Below are positions 1 through 64,000 of a stretch of 64,000 nucleotides of DNA, piece after piece. A model generated the notes under the pieces. It was given only the letters and a program-made list of their open reading frames with translations. It was not told the DNA's origin and searched no databases. Both the position numbers and the translations under genes were made by a program. Within the stretch, counting starts at the first letter, position 1. The number at the start of each line of letters is the position of its first letter. Source of the stretch: Lamellibrachia satsuma (Eukaryota; Annelida; Polychaeta; Sabellida; Siboglinidae); NCBI GenBank assembly GCA_033239005.1, contig BSQZ01000054.1, forward strand, positions 2,133,431 to 2,197,430, given 5' to 3'.

Positions 1-214
1 TATTACTCATTTCTATGACAAAAATTACGCAAAGCCTGTGTACATACTATACAGAAGACTTTGATTCCATTTGATAGGTTTACAGCTGAACAGACTTTCC
101 TATTTTTTAAGAGATAGACTGCCCCGACATCAACAAATGAAACAGTCAAGCATTTTTAAGAACATTAGCTTGTGATAGAGAAGAATAAGACGAGATCATA
201 ATAAAGAAACACCC

Positions 215-415
215 GAGGATGAAGGTAGTGGGGAGGTTGAAGGTAGCGGGGAGGATGAAGGTAGCAGGGAGGATGAAGGTAGCGGGGAGGATGAAGGTAG
301 CGGGGAGGATGAAGGTTGCGGGGAGCATGAAGGTAGCGGAGAGGATGAAGGTAGTGGGGAGGATGAAGGTAGTGGGGAGGATGAAGGTAGTGGGGAGGAT
401 GACGGTAGCGGGGAG
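215..415 (+). repeat. 18-bp minisatellite, about 11 units
   Basis: Units resemble GAGGATGAAGGTAGCGGG with AGCG/AGTG/AGCA variants. All six-frame ORFs here are repeat artefacts. It lies in the intron after POLR2B exon 18 and abuts a LINE tail. Confidence 0.9.
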
Positions 416-665
416 TAGACTGCGATGGGCAGGACACATAGAGAGAATGAGTGAGGAGAGACTGACAAAGAGAGCAGGGAAAACAGAAGAGGCTGGTAGA
501 AGGAGAAGAGGAAGACCTAAATTAAGATGAAGGGACAGGGTTAAGAGAGAGATCTCGAAAGGTCAGAGGTGAACAGCCGAGAGTGGGAGAGAATGGTAGA
601 AGATCACGATGGATGGAGACGACTCATCGAGAGGACGGATCAGACTAAGTGGTGTGGCCACCCCA
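416..665 (+). mobile_element. LINE ORF2 C-terminal fragment
   Basis: The frame reads LRWAGHIERMSEERLTKRAG, then GRRRRGRPKLR, then a stop followed by a degraded continuation. This is the typical end of a non-LTR retrotransposon reverse-transcriptase protein. It belongs to the same general type as 9412-9890. Confidence 0.75.
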
Positions 666-708
666 CAAAGGACCAAGGAGGAAGAAGAAGAGTTGAAGTC
701 CCACCCAC

Positions 709-17052
<16,344 letters not shown>

Positions 17053-17343
17053 TTTGGCAGTTTATTGAATCACTCTTTAGATAACCTCTGCAAGTAATTC
17101 TACCAAGTTTGTTGTTCCGAGTGCATAGATGAAAGTAGATTTATTAACACAGTTCTAACGTCCGTTCGCCGCAACTGGCGAAGCAGGAAGTTATGAAACT
17201 ACTGAATTGTGGGAATTCACAAGTGTTGATCGCGAACAGAAAAGCAGACGGCTAGATCTGTTATTCAGCCTTACGGCTCTTGAATAGCGCAGTGGCAATG
17301 TCTACAGTCGTCTGATTGCTGCCAAGACCATTTAAGACTGACA
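17053..17343. promoter_or_regulatory. Bidirectional promoter region between POLR2B and INPP5F
   Basis: These 291 bp separate two divergent start codons and must hold both 5' UTRs and core promoters unless undetected upstream non-coding exons exist. There is no clear TATA box at a convincing spacing. A short GC-richer patch lies at about 17160-17185. Divergent sharing is inferred from the layout. Confidence 0.7.
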
Positions 17344-63695
<46,352 letters not shown>

Positions 63696-63701
<6 letters not shown>

Positions 63702-64000
63702 GTGGGTGGTTTGTAAGTGCAAAGTGGGTGGTCTGTAGGTGCAAGGTGGGTGGTCTGTAGGTGGACTGTGGGTGGTCTGTAGGTGTAAGGCGGGTGATCT
63801 GTAGGTGCAAGGTGGGTGGTCTGTAGGTGGAGTGTGGATGGTCTGTAGGTGCACTATGGGTGGTCTGTAGGTGGGTGGTCTGTAGGTGCAAGGTGGGTGG
63901 TCTGTAGGTGGACTGTAGGTGGACTGTAGGTGTACTGTGGGTGGTCTGTACGTGCACTGTGGGTGGTCTGTAGGTGCAAGGTGGATGGTCTGTAGGTGCA
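63696..64000 (+). repeat. INPP5F: 22-bp minisatellite seeded on the INPP5F exon 6 donor, about 14 units to window end
   Basis: The unit is GCAAGGTGGGTGGTCTGTAG plus GT. The first unit overlaps the last six exon bases and the 5' splice site AAG/GTGGGT. The array continues beyond the window. Confidence 0.93.

Noticed and set aside
219..530. Plus-strand ORF with MKVAGR repeats fused to a charged tail
   Set aside because: It is an 18-bp minisatellite read into a LINE tail.

Overview
The window is animal (metazoan) nuclear DNA: AT-rich, intron-rich, full of LINE, SINE and DNA-transposon remnants and minisatellites. Exons have GT-AG borders, and no prokaryotic gene organisation is visible. Two conserved genes can be reconstructed exon by exon. 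POLR2B (second-largest subunit of RNA polymerase II) lies on the minus strand, with 18 exons and 880 codons from the start codon at 17052 down to 709; its 3' end lies beyond the left edge. INPP5F (SAC2 phosphoinositide phosphatase) lies on the plus strand, with 6 exons and 243 codons from the start codon at 17344 to 63701; its catalytic part lies beyond the right edge. The two genes are head to head, with 291 bp between start codons. The species cannot be fixed from the sequence; a marine invertebrate is my guess.

Layout. 1-8268: POLR2B exons 18 to 10, with minisatellites and LINE/SINE pieces in introns. 8269-25759: POLR2B exons 9 to 1, the shared promoter, INPP5F exons 1-2 and a repeat-rich stretch (a 74-bp satellite and a 31-bp minisatellite). 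25765-43335: a second, almost identical copy of that 17.5-kb segment in the same orientation. 43336-51750: a SINE, a 56-bp minisatellite with higher-order structure, a decayed CR1-like LINE (about 45.7-48.66 kb) and non-coding sequence. 51752-64000: INPP5F exons 3-6 with a piggyBac-like MITE, AAATGC-rich repeats, a 37-bp minisatellite and LINE/SINE fragments.

The second 17.5-kb copy carries many 1-2 base indels. These break POLR2B exons 2, 3, 5, 6, 7, 8 and 9 and INPP5F exon 2, while the first copy is open in every exon. Two VNTRs inside the segment differ by one unit between copies. The pattern fits two alleles laid end to end by an assembler, with a low-quality consensus in the second, better than a true duplication. 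If so, the real locus is one uninterrupted POLR2B-INPP5F pair.

The most unusual biology is a set of minisatellites whose repeat unit includes a splice site of the neighbouring exon: the POLR2B exon 14 acceptor, the POLR2B exon 7 donor and the INPP5F exon 6 donor. In addition, a SINE family appears to have spawned both a 31-bp internal VNTR and the 74-bp satellite.
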